Source: Croceibacterium_A sp044506885 (lineage in GTDB: Bacteria > Pseudomonadota > Alphaproteobacteria > Sphingomonadales > Sphingomonadaceae). Taken from it: a DNA stretch of 45,085 bases. This document shows positions 15,038 to 23,778 of the stretch, piece by piece (the stretch's first letter is position 1; each line of letters starts with the position of its first letter). The notes under the pieces were generated by a model. It did not search any database. It was not told the DNA's origin and was given only the letters and a program-made list of their open reading frames with translations. Made by a program: the position numbers and the translations under genes. The stretch spans positions 1 through 45,085 of the forward strand of contig JBIQKC010000026.1 of the NCBI GenBank assembly GCA_044506885.1, given 5' to 3'.

Positions 15038-15819
15038 CGGCGCCAAGCGCATTCCAGCGCGATCTCGCCGCCTCGTTCGACCGGCGGCGCGTGGTCGGCG
15101 GAATGGCGCTCGGCATCGGCGGGGCGCTGCTGGCGGCCTGCGGCAGCCGCGCGGGGGCGCAACCGGGCGGCGATGCCTGCCCGGCCACGCCGACGGAAAC
15201 CAAAGGCCCGTTCCCGGCCGACGGCAGCAACGGCCGCCCACGGCCGATCAACGTGCTCGAGATGGAAGGCGTGATCCGGCGCGACATCCGCCCCAGCTTC
15301 GCCGGGATGGAAGACCGCGCCGAAGGCGTGCCGCTGGAACTGGAACTGACGCTGGCCGGCGGCGACTGCAATCCGCTGGGGGGCCGCGCGCTCTATCTGT
15401 GGCAGAACGACGCCGCAGGGGCCTATTCGCTCTACAACCTGCCCGACGCCAACTACCTGCGCGGAATGCAGGCAGCCGACGCCGACGGGCGCGTGCGCTT
15501 CACCGCGATCGTTCCCGGCTGCTATGGCGGACGCTATCCGCACTGCCATTTCGAGGTGTTCGAGAGCGTTGCAGCGGCAGCGCGCGGCGCCCCGCCGCTG
15601 CTGGTGTCGCAACTCGCCTTCCCCGACGCCGAATGCCGCGCGATCTATCGCGACGACGCGCGCTATGGCGAAAGCCTGCGCAACCTCGACCGCTTGCCGA
15701 TCGAACGCGACTTCGTGTTCGCGGACTCGGACGCTGCCGGGCGCGCGCGGCAGACGATCGTCCTCGCCGGCAGTCCGACATCCGGCTATCGCGGCACGGC
15801 CACCGTCGGCGTGAGCTGA
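15034..15819 (+). CDS. Tat-exported intradiol ring-cleavage dioxygenase-like protein
   Basis: 261 residues. The N-terminus has a twin-arginine signal (FDRRRVVGGMALGIGGALLAAC), possibly also a lipobox. The body is a protocatechuate/catechol 1,2-dioxygenase beta-sandwich: GRALYLWQNDAAGAYSLYN supplies one Tyr ligand, and CYGGRYPHCHFEVF supplies Tyr, Arg and the His-X-His iron ligands. Exported members of this family are known but their substrates are rarely established. Overlaps the TlpA-like gene by 4 nt and, at its 3' end, the convergent ABC ATPase gene by 34 nt. Confidence 0.83.
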   Translation: MTAPSAFQRDLAASFDRRRVVGGMALGIGGALLAACGSRAGAQPGGDACPATPTETKGPFPADGSNGRPRPINVLEMEGVIRRDIRPSFAGMEDRAEGVPLELELTLAGGDCNPLGGRALYLWQNDAAGAYSLYNLPDANYLRGMQAADADGRVRFTAIVPGCYGGRYPHCHFEVFESVAAAARGAPPLLVSQLAFPDAECRAIYRDDARYGESLRNLDRLPIERDFVFADSDAAGRARQTIVLAGSPTSGYRGTATVGVS

Positions 15820-16598
15820 TCGGGAGCCGATGGCGCCAGGTCCACTTGCGCCGCCAGGCTGCCTGCGCCCGACACACTGGCATCGACCGCGAACACGTCC
15901 CGCACCAGCGCAGAGGTCAGCGTCTGCGCGGTCGGCCCGAACGCCGCCAGCCGTCCTTCGCGCAGCACCGCGACATGCGTCGCGTAGCGCGCGGCCAGGG
16001 TCAGTTCGTGGATCGAGGCGATCACCAGCTTCCCGGCCTCCGCCAGCCGGCGCAACCGGCCGACGCTGTCGAGCGCGTGGCGCGGGTCGAGCCCGGTGAG
16101 CGGCTCGTCGGCCATCACTATCGCCGGATCGCCGACCAGCGCGCGGGCCAGCATCGCGCGCGCCAGCTCGCCGCCCGAAAGCGTCGTTGCCGACTGGTCG
16201 CGGTGGGCAGCGAGGTCCGCTTCCTCGATCGCCGCCGCCACGCGCGCGCGCATCGCCTCGGGCAGCCCGCCGAACGCGGGCAGTTGCGGAGTGAGGCCGA
16301 GGGCGATCAGCCGCTCGACCGGGACCGGCCATTCGGCGCGCGGATTCTGCGGCAGATAGGCGCGGATGCGCGCAAGCGCGCGGCGCTCGAGCGCGGCTAT
16401 CGGCGCGCCCCCGATCGTGACCGCGCCGCTATCGGGCGCAAGCAGGCCGGCAAGCACCGACAGCAGCGTCGACTTGCCCGCGCCGTTGGGTCCGATCAGG
16501 GCGACGAACTGGCCGCCCGCCATCCCCAGCGACAGATCGCCCAGGATAGCGCGGCCGCCCCGCACCACCGTCACGCGCTGGGCGTCGATCCGGGTCAT
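15786..16598 (-). CDS. ABC transporter ATP-binding protein of the BtuD/HmuV/FecE type
   Basis: ATPase of an iron-chelate, heme or corrinoid importer, 270 residues. Walker A is GPNGAGKST, the Q-loop is LPQNPRAEWPVPV, the signature is TLSGGELARAMLARAL and Walker B is AIVMADEPL, with ASIHE as the H-loop. About 30 extra residues at the C-terminus (QVDLAPSAPDQLTPTVAV) are not part of the fold and overlap the neighbour. Its ATG overlaps the permease stop (ATGA). Third gene of the importer operon. Confidence 0.88.
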   Translation of the reverse strand: MTRIDAQRVTVVRGGRAILGDLSLGMAGGQFVALIGPNGAGKSTLLSVLAGLLAPDSGAVTIGGAPIAALERRALARIRAYLPQNPRAEWPVPVERLIALGLTPQLPAFGGLPEAMRARVAAAIEEADLAAHRDQSATTLSGGELARAMLARALVGDPAIVMADEPLTGLDPRHALDSVGRLRRLAEAGKLVIASIHELTLAARYATHVAVLREGRLAAFGPTAQTLTSALVRDVFAVDASVSGAGSLAAQVDLAPSAPDQLTPTVAVPR

Positions 16599-17584
16599 GG
16601 CGATGTCCGGCGCAGCCGGACCACGAGCCAGAAGAAGAACGGCGTGCCGAGAATGCTCGTCAGCACCCCCAGCTTCACTTCCTGCCCGGCGGTCGGGATG
16701 ATCCGCGTGGCGATGTCGGCGAACAGCAGCAGGATCGCGCCGAAGACCGCCGAGGGCAGCAGCACGCGGCTCGGTTCATGCCCCGCGAAGGGGCGGACCA
16801 GATGCGGCGCGACAAGGCCGACGAAGCCGATCGCGCCGACCGCCGCCGTCGCCGCACCCACCGACAACGCCGTCCCGGCGAGCGCGAGCAGGCGCGTCCG
16901 GGCGACGTCTATGCCGAGGCTCTCCGCCTGCGCCTCGCCCAGCGTCAGCGCGTCGATGTCGCGCGCGGTGAAGGCAAGGCAGACCCAGCCGAGCAGGATG
17001 AACGGCAGGGCCAGCAGCACCTGCCCCCAGTCGCGGTTCTCCAGCGTGCCCAGCAGCCAGATGGTGATTTCGTAAGCGGCGGAGGGATTGGGCGAGAAGT
17101 TGAGCGCGAGGCTCAGGCCGGAGGCCATCAGGCCCGAAACCGCCGCGCCGGCGAGAATCATCGTCAATGTGCCGCCGCGCCCGATCGTCAGGGTAAGCGC
17201 GGCCGCGACCAGCGCCCCCGCTATGCCCAGCGCCGGAGCGGCGAGCGAAAAGGCGGCCGAGAGCCCGAAGTAGATCGCTATCACCGCGCCGAGCGCAGCG
17301 CCGGCCGAGACTCCGAGCAGGCCCGGCTCGGCAAGCGGATTGCGCAGCAGCCCCTGCAACACGGCTCCCGAAAGCCCAAGAGTCGCGCCGACCAGCAGAG
17401 CGAGGACCGTGCGCGGCGCCCTCAGTTCGCTCAGGATCAGCCACGCAAGGCTGGGCTCGGGATCGAATGCCGAGCGCGCCAGCAGGCCGGGATCGAGCCA
17501 GACCGGACCGGTCCCCAGCGAGACAAGCACGCCGGCGAGGAGGAGCACGGCCGCCGCCACCGGCCACAGACGCTTGCCTACCAC
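16595..17584 (-). CDS. FecCD/BtuC-type ABC permease
   Basis: Inner-membrane permease of about ten helices, 329 residues from the GTG at 17584, which overlaps the binding-protein stop by 7 nt; the upstream open frame is a shadow. Family marks are LRAPRTVLALLVGATLGLSG, LQGLLRNPLAEPGLLGVSAGA and GFVGLVAPHLVRPFAGHEPS, the last being the coupling-helix region that contacts the ATPase. Works with the ATPase and binding protein on either side. Substrate class (B12, heme or siderophore) cannot be told from sequence. Confidence 0.88.
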   Translation of the reverse strand: MVGKRLWPVAAAVLLLAGVLVSLGTGPVWLDPGLLARSAFDPEPSLAWLILSELRAPRTVLALLVGATLGLSGAVLQGLLRNPLAEPGLLGVSAGAALGAVIAIYFGLSAAFSLAAPALGIAGALVAAALTLTIGRGGTLTMILAGAAVSGLMASGLSLALNFSPNPSAAYEITIWLLGTLENRDWGQVLLALPFILLGWVCLAFTARDIDALTLGEAQAESLGIDVARTRLLALAGTALSVGAATAAVGAIGFVGLVAPHLVRPFAGHEPSRVLLPSAVFGAILLLFADIATRIIPTAGQEVKLGVLTSILGTPFFFWLVVRLRRTSP

Positions 17585-18636
17585 GGCGGGCTTCCTTCCG
17601 GCAGCCCTGCCAGCGCCCGGCGCAGTTCCACCGCGGCATCGGCGGATTGCGGCAACCCGCACGTGTGGAGGAAAACCGGATAGGCGATCTGGCGTCCCTC
17701 GAACGCTTTGCGGATCGCCGCATGATCGTAGACCGAGTCCTCCATCGAAGGTTTGTCGTAGTCGGCGCGGCCGCGCACGATCGCCTGGGGGCGGGCAGCG
17801 AGGATTTCCTCGATGCTGAAGCTGGAATAGCTGGCGCCGGGCCGCTCGGCGGCAACGTTCACCGCGCCGGCCGAACGGACGATCTCGTCGGTCAGCGTGC
17901 CCCTTCCGGGAACGGTGTTGGCCGTCCCCAGGGCGACGATCTCGATCGGGCGGGCCGGCCGTTCGCGCGCGAGATCGGCCAGTTTGCGATCCATCCCGGC
18001 GATCAGCGCTTCCGCGCGTTCGGGCTCCCCCACCAGTTCGCCGACCTGGCGCGTGATCCGGCGGATGTCCTCGAAGCTGTTGGCCGAATCGATTTCGACC
18101 AGCGGCGCATCGACCTTGCGGGCGAGCCGGCGCATCGCCGGGGTCGTCCACGGGCTTCCCAGGATCAGGTCCGGCTCCTGCCGCACCACCTCCTCCGCAG
18201 CGCCGCGATTGGTCGCCACGCCCGCGTCCGCTCCGGGCATCATCGCTTCGACGGCGTCATGCGCGAGATAGGTCACCGACGCGATCCGCTCCCTGGGCGC
18301 CAGCATCAGCAGCAGCAGGTCGTTGCACAGGCTGGTCGACATGATGCGCTGCGGCTTGCCGGGCAGCGCGGGCTCCGCGGCACGCTGCGCGAGCGCGGCG
18401 GCGAGCGCCATTGTGCCGCAAGCAGCCCCCAGCAGCAGCACCGCAGCGGAAACGGCCGTCGTCCCGCGAAGCCCGCGGCGCGCCCGCCGATCGCACCGTC
18501 CGGCGGCAGTCGCGCCGGAGGAGCGAGCGGCATCGGGATCGGGGTCAATGGCGATTGCGTTGTCCAGGATCGTTCGCGCTCCCACCGGGATCCGGCATCC
18601 CCGCGTCGCAATTAGAACGATCGCCGACGATTTCAA
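17578..18636 (-). CDS. Periplasmic substrate-binding protein of the BtuF/HmuT class (start uncertain)
   Basis: Type III binding protein for the adjacent permease. Recognised from KPQRIMSTSLCNDLLLLMLAP onward: two lobes joined by a rigid helix, with EEVVRQEPDLILGSPWTTPAMRRL, DSANSFEDIRRI and IEEILAARPQAIVRG. The N-terminus is odd. The longest frame starts at a TTG (18636) and reads a basic segment before the hydrophobic stretch AVSAAVLLLGAACGTMALAAAL, which could be the real signal or lipoprotein anchor. No clear ribosome site decides it. No cobalamin riboswitch was recognised upstream. Confidence 0.78.
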   Translation of the reverse strand: MKSSAIVLIATRGCRIPVGARTILDNAIAIDPDPDAARSSGATAAGRCDRRARRGLRGTTAVSAAVLLLGAACGTMALAAALAQRAAEPALPGKPQRIMSTSLCNDLLLLMLAPRERIASVTYLAHDAVEAMMPGADAGVATNRGAAEEVVRQEPDLILGSPWTTPAMRRLARKVDAPLVEIDSANSFEDIRRITRQVGELVGEPERAEALIAGMDRKLADLARERPARPIEIVALGTANTVPGRGTLTDEIVRSAGAVNVAAERPGASYSSFSIEEILAARPQAIVRGRADYDKPSMEDSVYDHAAIRKAFEGRQIAYPVFLHTCGLPQSADAAVELRRALAGLPEGSPPW

Positions 18637-18639
18637 AAG

Positions 18640-18800
18640 TATCCGCCGAACCGAAGGCGCAAACCGAGCCCTTGTCGAAGATCGACCGTGCCGCTGGCGC
18701 GAGCCGCCCCAGCGGGTCGTAGCGCAGCGTCGCGCTTGTGCCCGACGCTCCTGCTCACCAGCCGGTTCTCGACATCGTAGTAAGTGTGCGTCCCGTCATT
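18640..18800 (-). pseudogene. RHS/YD-repeat protein remnant, frameshifted
   Basis: The minus strand encodes GTHTYYDVENRLVSRSVGHK, then after a frame change ATLRYDPLGRLAPAA. Joined, these give one typical RHS repeat (YDxxxRLVS...LRYDPLGRL). No RHS core or toxin tip remains; downstream is only about 40 residues of unmatched frame. It overlaps the 3' end of the small secreted-protein gene. Read as a decayed fragment of a large RHS gene left by recombination. Limits are approximate. Confidence 0.55.
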
Positions 18801-19128
18801 CCCTCGCGTCTGTTCCAGTGGCGGCGGCTGGCGCGGCGGCAGTCGTCGTGCCAGCTTTGCCCGCATTAAATTCTGAACAAATGATGGAGTACTCTTCACC
18901 AGTACGCTGATTAACCGTCTTTGCGGCGTAGTTGCGCGGGCGGCCATAGGCAGGATCGACAAGGCATAGCCGCTCAACTTCCGCCTTTCTTTGCAGCCTC
19001 GATCCCTCAATCCACGAGGACGATGCGGCCTGCTTCCGGTAAGGCTTCCATTCCTTCGCGTTGTCATTGGCGCTTGCCACGCCCGGAATCCCCAGCAACA
19101 GGGCGGCGGCCACATAATGCACCTTCAT
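18796..19128 (-). CDS. Small secreted protein, unknown function
   Basis: 110 residues from the ATG at 19128, which has GGGGTAGGA just upstream; a start at 19143 is less likely. A clear signal peptide (MKVHYVAAALLLGIPGVASA, cut after ASA) is followed by a charged domain with two Cys (ERLCLVDPAYG and EYSIICSEFN) that may form a disulfide, and by an Ala/Thr-rich tail. I do not recognise the family. Lies next to an RHS remnant, which overlaps its last codons; whether they were once linked is unknown. Confidence 0.65.
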   Translation of the reverse strand: MKVHYVAAALLLGIPGVASANDNAKEWKPYRKQAASSSWIEGSRLQRKAEVERLCLVDPAYGRPRNYAAKTVNQRTGEEYSIICSEFNAGKAGTTTAAAPAAATGTDARE

Positions 19129-19354
19129 AAATCCTACCCCCACAATTCAATTCCGCTCAATTTCGTAATTCAGGGGGATTCCGGAAGCAATTCCGCGAGT
19201 TTCGGGGAACAGGGGATTTCGGGGATAGTATACTTATTCCCACTCTGCCGCCCGCCGTTTCGGTCTTTCTACGCCCCGGCCGCCGCGACGCAAGGCTGCG
19301 GCCGATGGCGGTTTCACCGTGCAGTTGCGGTCGACCGGCGACGCATTGGGAAAA

Positions 19355-19430
19355 TGGTGGGCGGTGACGGGCTCGAACCGCCGACCCTCTCGGTGTAAAC
19401 GAGATGCTCTACCAACTGAGCTAACCGCCC
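19355..19430 (-). tRNA. tRNA-Val (anticodon TAC)
   Basis: 76 nt including an encoded CCA. The acceptor stem GGGCGGT/ACCGCCC, the D arm GCTC/GAGC, the anticodon stem TCTCG/CGAGA with loop TTTACAC, and the T arm GGCGG-TTCGAGC-CCGTC (one G-U) all pair. The anticodon TAC reads GUA and, by wobble, other valine codons. No other tRNA is adjacent. Confidence 0.97.
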
Positions 19431-19490
19431 CCGAACCTGTCGAGGCCGCGCGCCTTTAGCCGATGCCGCGCGATGGCGAAAGGCCGCCGG

Positions 19491-20468
19491 TCAGGCAAGT
19501 TGCGCCCCCTGCCGTCCCAGTTCGGCGAAGTAGCGCGCCATGGCGTCGGCGGCCATGTCGGACAGGGCGATGAAGGCGCGCCGGCGGTCGGTGTCGTCGT
19601 CTATCCGCCGGAACAGGCCCGCCCCGGTCATCTGGCCGATCCAGCGCAGCGCGGTGGTCGGCGGAACGCCGCTGGCGATGCACAGCGAGGTGACCGATAC
19701 GCGCGCATGCTCGGCGCGGGCGGCGGTCAGGTCGAGCAGCATGTCCCACGCCGGATCGGCGAAGAGATCGCGGTCGAAGAACTGGGCGCGCATCTGCCGC
19801 TGGCGGATGATGCGGCGGACAAGGCGCGGGTCGGGGAGCGGCGGACGGGTCTTGCGCACCAGCGCATCGCCCGGATCGGCCCCCTTGTACGCAGGGCCAG
19901 GGCTTTCCAGGCGGAAGGCCTTGCCGTCGCCCAGCACCGTCGGTTCGATTCCGCCCAGTCGCTCGAGCCGCTGGGCGATCTCGCCGACCTGCTGGGTCAG
20001 GCGCAGGAGCGTCAGGCGGTCGTCCTCCGCCAGTTCGCGCAGCCGCAGGCCGGATCCCCCGGCCAGCACGCCGCCGAGCGCAATGACTCTTTCGGAACGG
20101 GTCGGATCGACGAGGATCAGCGCGGCCGACTGGTCGCAGCACGCGAAAACCGCGTCCAGCGCCTCGACCGTGGTCGAGATAATGAGTTGGCCCCCCGAAC
20201 GCGCGGCGCGCGTGTCCAGCCGGGCGATCGCCGCGAGCATCGCCGGATCGGCGCGCGGGCAATCGACCACCACGACTTCGCCCAGCGGCCGGGACTCGCC
20301 ATCGGGCAGCGCGGCCGCCTCGCTGCATTCGCGCACCGCCAGCCCGGCGGCCTCCGCATCGTCGCGGATTTCCGCGCGGACATGCGGGTGATCGGCGAAG
20401 ATCGATATGGCGAGCGGCGCGGCGGCAGAATCCGCCGCGGGCGCGTAAGCGAAATCGGCCTGTGGCAT
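19491..20468 (-). CDS. Winged-helix (MarR-like) DNA-binding protein with an N-terminal sensor-like domain
   Basis: 325 residues from the ATG at 20468, preceded by GGGGGGATTA; a start 13 codons earlier lacks such a site. Residues 1-140 look like a receiver-like alpha/beta domain (EVVVVDCPRADPAMLAAIARL) without an obvious phosphorylation site. A helical segment (LTQQVGEIAQRLERLG) follows, and the C-terminal 110 residues form a MarR-type winged helix (VTSLCIASGVPPTTALRWIGQMTGAGLFRR) ending in a wing with DDTDRRRAFIALSD. Probably a transcription factor; target unknown. Confidence 0.72.
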   Translation of the reverse strand: MPQADFAYAPAADSAAAPLAISIFADHPHVRAEIRDDAEAAGLAVRECSEAAALPDGESRPLGEVVVVDCPRADPAMLAAIARLDTRAARSGGQLIISTTVEALDAVFACCDQSAALILVDPTRSERVIALGGVLAGGSGLRLRELAEDDRLTLLRLTQQVGEIAQRLERLGGIEPTVLGDGKAFRLESPGPAYKGADPGDALVRKTRPPLPDPRLVRRIIRQRQMRAQFFDRDLFADPAWDMLLDLTAARAEHARVSVTSLCIASGVPPTTALRWIGQMTGAGLFRRIDDDTDRRRAFIALSDMAADAMARYFAELGRQGAQLA

Positions 20469-20529
20469 CGTAATCCCCCCAAAACAGAGAGAACAAGATG
20501 GGAACATGCTGGCGCTATGTCAAGAGACG

Positions 20530-21039
20530 CTACGGCCTGATTTCTATCGGGGTGCCGTCGGGCACGAGCCGCCACAGCTCCTCGATTTCGGCATTGGCGA
20601 GCGCGATGCAGCCGTCGGTCCAGTCGCCCGGCAGACGTCCCGCGGGCAGCCAGTTGGGTTGTCCATGGATGAATATCTCGCCGCCGGGGGAGCGGCCATG
20701 CGTAGCGGCATAGGCGCGGTCGGCGGCGTCGGGATAGGATATGTGCAGGCTCAGGCGATAGGCGCTTTCGGGATTGCGATAGTCGATCACATAGCGCCCC
20801 TCCGGCGTGCGCTCGTCGCCTTCGAAGCGCTTGTGGCCGATGGGAGCATCGCCGAGTTGAACACCGCGATAAGTGCGGATCGGCTGCCCGTAGGCAAAGA
20901 CCGCCAGAGTGCGATCGGACTTGTCGACCACGACCAGATCGGCCTGCGGCAGCGGCGCCCGCTCGACAGGGCCGGGGGCGCAACCGGCAAGCAGCGCAAG
21001 GGTGAGGAGCGCGGCGCGAGCTATCGCCCGGCCCAACAT
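20530..21039 (-). CDS. L,D-transpeptidase (YkuD) family lipoprotein
   Basis: 169 residues. Signal ARAALLTLALLAGCAP with a lipobox near residue 20, then a YkuD catalytic domain: ADLVVVDKSDRTLAVFAYGQ opening strands and IFIHGQPNWLPAGRLPGDWT leading to DGC, the HX-n-S/T-DGC active site with the catalytic Cys. RTPEGRYVIDYRNPESAY is of the YafK/ErfK type. Such enzymes crosslink peptidoglycan or attach proteins to it, or cleave such bonds; which applies here is open. One base separates it from the upstream methyltransferase gene. Confidence 0.87.
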   Translation of the reverse strand: MLGRAIARAALLTLALLAGCAPGPVERAPLPQADLVVVDKSDRTLAVFAYGQPIRTYRGVQLGDAPIGHKRFEGDERTPEGRYVIDYRNPESAYRLSLHISYPDAADRAYAATHGRSPGGEIFIHGQPNWLPAGRLPGDWTDGCIALANAEIEELWRLVPDGTPIEIRP

Positions 21040-21040
21040 C

Positions 21041-21772
21041 CTAGCGCAGCCGCTCGCCCATCAGCGTGCCCTTGGCGCCCGGCAGCATGGTGAAGCGGAA
21101 ATCGGGCCAGGCGCGTTTCCACCGCGCGGCCACCACCCGCTCGCCCGGCCGCGCGGCATCGTCGAGCAGGACGATGCCGCCGGGCGCGATGCGATCGAAC
21201 AGCACTTCGGCCCGCCCGCGCACGAACGGGTTGTAAGTCCACGGCGGCCCATCGATCACCAGCAGGTCGATCTGCGCCGGAACACCGGAAAGGTCGTACC
21301 AGGTGTGCGACCACGCGCTGGGGTCCTCCACCAGCGGAGCGTGCCGCAAGGTGGGATTGAGGCCGTGCCCGGCCAGCCAGTGGGCCGTCGCCTCCACGAA
21401 ATCGGCGTGCTGGTCGAAGCTCGTCAGCCGGCCCTTGCCGTTCAGCTCCAGCGCGCGGGCGAGGACGAGGCTCGACGCGCCGCACCCCAGCTCCACCACT
21501 TCGCGCGGACGCAGCTTCTCGATCGCCGCGACGATCCGCCACAGGAACCAGGTATCGGCCTTCCAGCTGCCGAGATGCGGCAAGGCGTCATGCGGCAGGC
21601 CGATCCGGTCGAGCAGCGCGTGCTTGTCCGCCAGCTTGCCGCCCCACAGGCTGCGCAGCAGCCATGGCCACTGAATGGCCGCCCATGCGAAAGTGAGCGC
21701 CTTTTCGCTCAGCGGCCGTGCGGGGCCTGCCTCGTCCAGGGTCAGGAGCCCCGTCTTTTCACGCGATGTCAT
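21041..21772 (-). CDS. Class I SAM-dependent methyltransferase-like protein
   Basis: 243 residues. The glycine-rich SAM loop is VVELGCGASSLVLARAL, followed by LTSFDQHADFVEAT (acidic end of strand 2) and IDLLVIDGPPWTYNPFVRG. This pattern resembles the methyltransferase-24 group of O-methyltransferases. The N-terminal 70 residues are helical and Trp-rich (FAWAAIQWPWLLRSLWGG). No substrate is indicated by neighbours; it is cotranscribed with the L,D-transpeptidase and follows purA by 65 nt. Confidence 0.72.
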   Translation of the reverse strand: MTSREKTGLLTLDEAGPARPLSEKALTFAWAAIQWPWLLRSLWGGKLADKHALLDRIGLPHDALPHLGSWKADTWFLWRIVAAIEKLRPREVVELGCGASSLVLARALELNGKGRLTSFDQHADFVEATAHWLAGHGLNPTLRHAPLVEDPSAWSHTWYDLSGVPAQIDLLVIDGPPWTYNPFVRGRAEVLFDRIAPGGIVLLDDAARPGERVVAARWKRAWPDFRFTMLPGAKGTLMGERLR

Positions 21773-21837
21773 GGTACGACAGCAATCTCCAGGACCGACC
21801 GGCCATCACTACGAGCCGGGCGAGACGCGGGCAATGG

Positions 21838-23127
21838 TCAGTCGGCGAACGGATCGCGCACCAGGATCGTGTCGTCGCGTTCGGGGCTCGTGGAAACCGA
21901 AGCGACCGGGCACTCGATCAGTTCCTCGATCCGGCGGATATACTTGATCGCCTGCGCCGGAAGGTCGGCCCAGCTGCGGGCGCCGACCGTGGTGCCGCTC
22001 CACCCATCCATTTCCTCGTAGATCGGCTCCACCCGCGCCTGTTCGGCGGCATGGGCGGGAAGGTAGTCGAGCACCTGTCCGTCGAGCCGGTATCCGGTGC
22101 AGATCCTTATCGTGTCGAAGCCGTCGAGCACGTCGATCTTGGTCAGCGCGATGCCGGTGACACCGGAAATCGCGCAGGTCTGGCGCACCAGCACCGCATC
22201 GAACCAGCCGCAGCGGCGCTTGCGCGCGGTGACGGTGCCGAATTCGTGGCCCCGCTCGCCCAGCTTCCGGCCGATCTCGTCATCCAGCTCGGTCGGGAAC
22301 GGACCGGATCCGACGCGCGTGGTGTAGGCCTTGACGATACCGAGCACGAAACCGGCCGATGACGGCCCCATACCCGATCCCGAAGCGACCGTGCCGCTGA
22401 CGGTGTTGGAGCTGGTGACGAACGGATATGTCCCGTGATCGACATCGAGCAGCACGCCCTGCGCGCCTTCGAACAGGATCTTCTTGCCGGCCTTCTTCGC
22501 ATCGTTCAGCCGCTTCCACACCGGCTGCGCGTACTTGTGCACGAAGGGCGCGATTTCCTTCAGGTCCGCGATCAGGCGGGCGCGGTCGATCGGCGGTTCG
22601 TTGAAGCCCGCGCGCAGGGCGTCGTGGTGGGCGCAGAGCCGGTCGAGCTGCGGCTCCAGCTCGTCGAGGTGCGCCAGATCGCACACGCGAATCGCGCGGC
22701 GGCCCACCTTGTCTTCGTAGGCCGGGCCAATGCCCCGTCCGGTCGTGCCGATCTTGCCCGCGCCCGCGGCGCTTTCGCGCAGCACGTCCAGGTCGCGGTG
22801 AATGGGCAGGATCAGCGGGCAGTTGTCGGCGATGCCGAAGTTCTCCGGCGTGATCGAAACGCCCTGTTCCTCCAGCCGCGCGATCTCGTCGCGCAGCGCC
22901 CAGGGGTCGAGCACCACGCCGTTACCCACCAGCGACAGCGTGCCGGTGACGATGCCGCTGGGCAGGAGGCTGAGCTTGTAGGTCTGGTTGCCGACCACCA
23001 GCGTGTGCCCGGCGTTGTGGCCGCCCTGGAACCGCACCACCAGGTCGGCGCGGCTGGCCAGCCAGTCGACGATCTTGCCCTTGCCCTCATCGCCCCACTG
23101 GGCGCCGATAACGGTTACGTTGGCCAA
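21838..23127 (-). CDS. purA: Adenylosuccinate synthetase
   Basis: GTP-dependent first step from IMP to AMP, 429 residues, full length. Begins at a TTG (23127), which gives the family's usual MANVTVIGAQWGDEGKGKIV start; GAAGG stands upstream. The GTP-binding P-loop GDEGKGK, QGGHNAGHTLVV, TGRGIGPAYEDK and FEGAQGVLLDVDHGTYPFVT are all intact. The TTG may lower its translation compared with an ATG. Confidence 0.97.
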   Translation of the reverse strand: MANVTVIGAQWGDEGKGKIVDWLASRADLVVRFQGGHNAGHTLVVGNQTYKLSLLPSGIVTGTLSLVGNGVVLDPWALRDEIARLEEQGVSITPENFGIADNCPLILPIHRDLDVLRESAAGAGKIGTTGRGIGPAYEDKVGRRAIRVCDLAHLDELEPQLDRLCAHHDALRAGFNEPPIDRARLIADLKEIAPFVHKYAQPVWKRLNDAKKAGKKILFEGAQGVLLDVDHGTYPFVTSSNTVSGTVASGSGMGPSSAGFVLGIVKAYTTRVGSGPFPTELDDEIGRKLGERGHEFGTVTARKRRCGWFDAVLVRQTCAISGVTGIALTKIDVLDGFDTIRICTGYRLDGQVLDYLPAHAAEQARVEPIYEEMDGWSGTTVGARSWADLPAQAIKYIRRIEELIECPVASVSTSPERDDTILVRDPFAD

Positions 23128-23217
23128 CGGTGCTGTTGCCTTCTGCGGTGCGGGAAACGCGGGCGGCCCTAGGCGGTGGGGAAGGCGAGGGCAAGCGGTT
23201 GCGGGGTGCGGGTCAGC

Positions 23218-23637
23218 CTATTTCACCCGGACCCCGCAATCGTCGATAGCCTCCAGCGCATCCTCGAGCGCCGAATCGGTGCGGTCATCGGGATCGTAGC
23301 CCCCTTCCAGCCCGCCGAGCGCGCACAGGTTGTCGGAGAACTGCTGGTGCACGGGGGCAACGGCGCCGCCGATGGCGAACATCAGCAAGGCGGGCACGGC
23401 AAGCCCGATAGTCCAGAACACGCCCTGGAGCGCGACGTCGCCGATGCGGTGATAGAGCGACGGATTGAGAATCGCATCGGCGACCGCAAGCAGCAGCCCG
23501 GCGATCGCGACGTAAAGCGCGAAAGCGGCGATGGATGCGCCGTTCACGCCGAGTCGCAACGGAAACACCGTTGCCGCCGCAATCCACACCACCATGCCGA
23601 AGCACAATGTCGGTTCGTTGAGTATCCGGTCCTTCAT
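23218..23637 (-). CDS. Small integral membrane protein, unknown function
   Basis: 139 residues. Four hydrophobic segments (about residues 12-32, 34-55, 68-90 and a weak fourth) are followed by a hydrophilic acidic tail with two Cys (NLCALGGLEGGYDPDD, IDDCGVRVK), likely periplasmic or cytoplasmic loop structure. I recognise no family. Stands alone between purA and plsC, with a 90-nt gap before purA. Confidence 0.6.
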   Translation of the reverse strand: MKDRILNEPTLCFGMVVWIAAATVFPLRLGVNGASIAAFALYVAIAGLLLAVADAILNPSLYHRIGDVALQGVFWTIGLAVPALLMFAIGGAVAPVHQQFSDNLCALGGLEGGYDPDDRTDSALEDALEAIDDCGVRVK

Positions 23638-23778
23638 TCCACGCTCGGCTTGCTCCTGCCGTCATCCTACATCAGGCATCCGGGCCCGTGAACGAGGACT
23701 TAAGTGCGGCGCGGTTTCCGGCGCGGACGGACAGGGTGCGCGGTATTCGCGCTGTGGCCCTGACAGGTGTTTCCATGT

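Noticed and set aside
18541..18800. Possible cobalamin riboswitch before the BtuFCD-like operon
   Set aside because: Neither the B12 box nor the other conserved elements could be found; the stretch is better explained by an RHS remnant.
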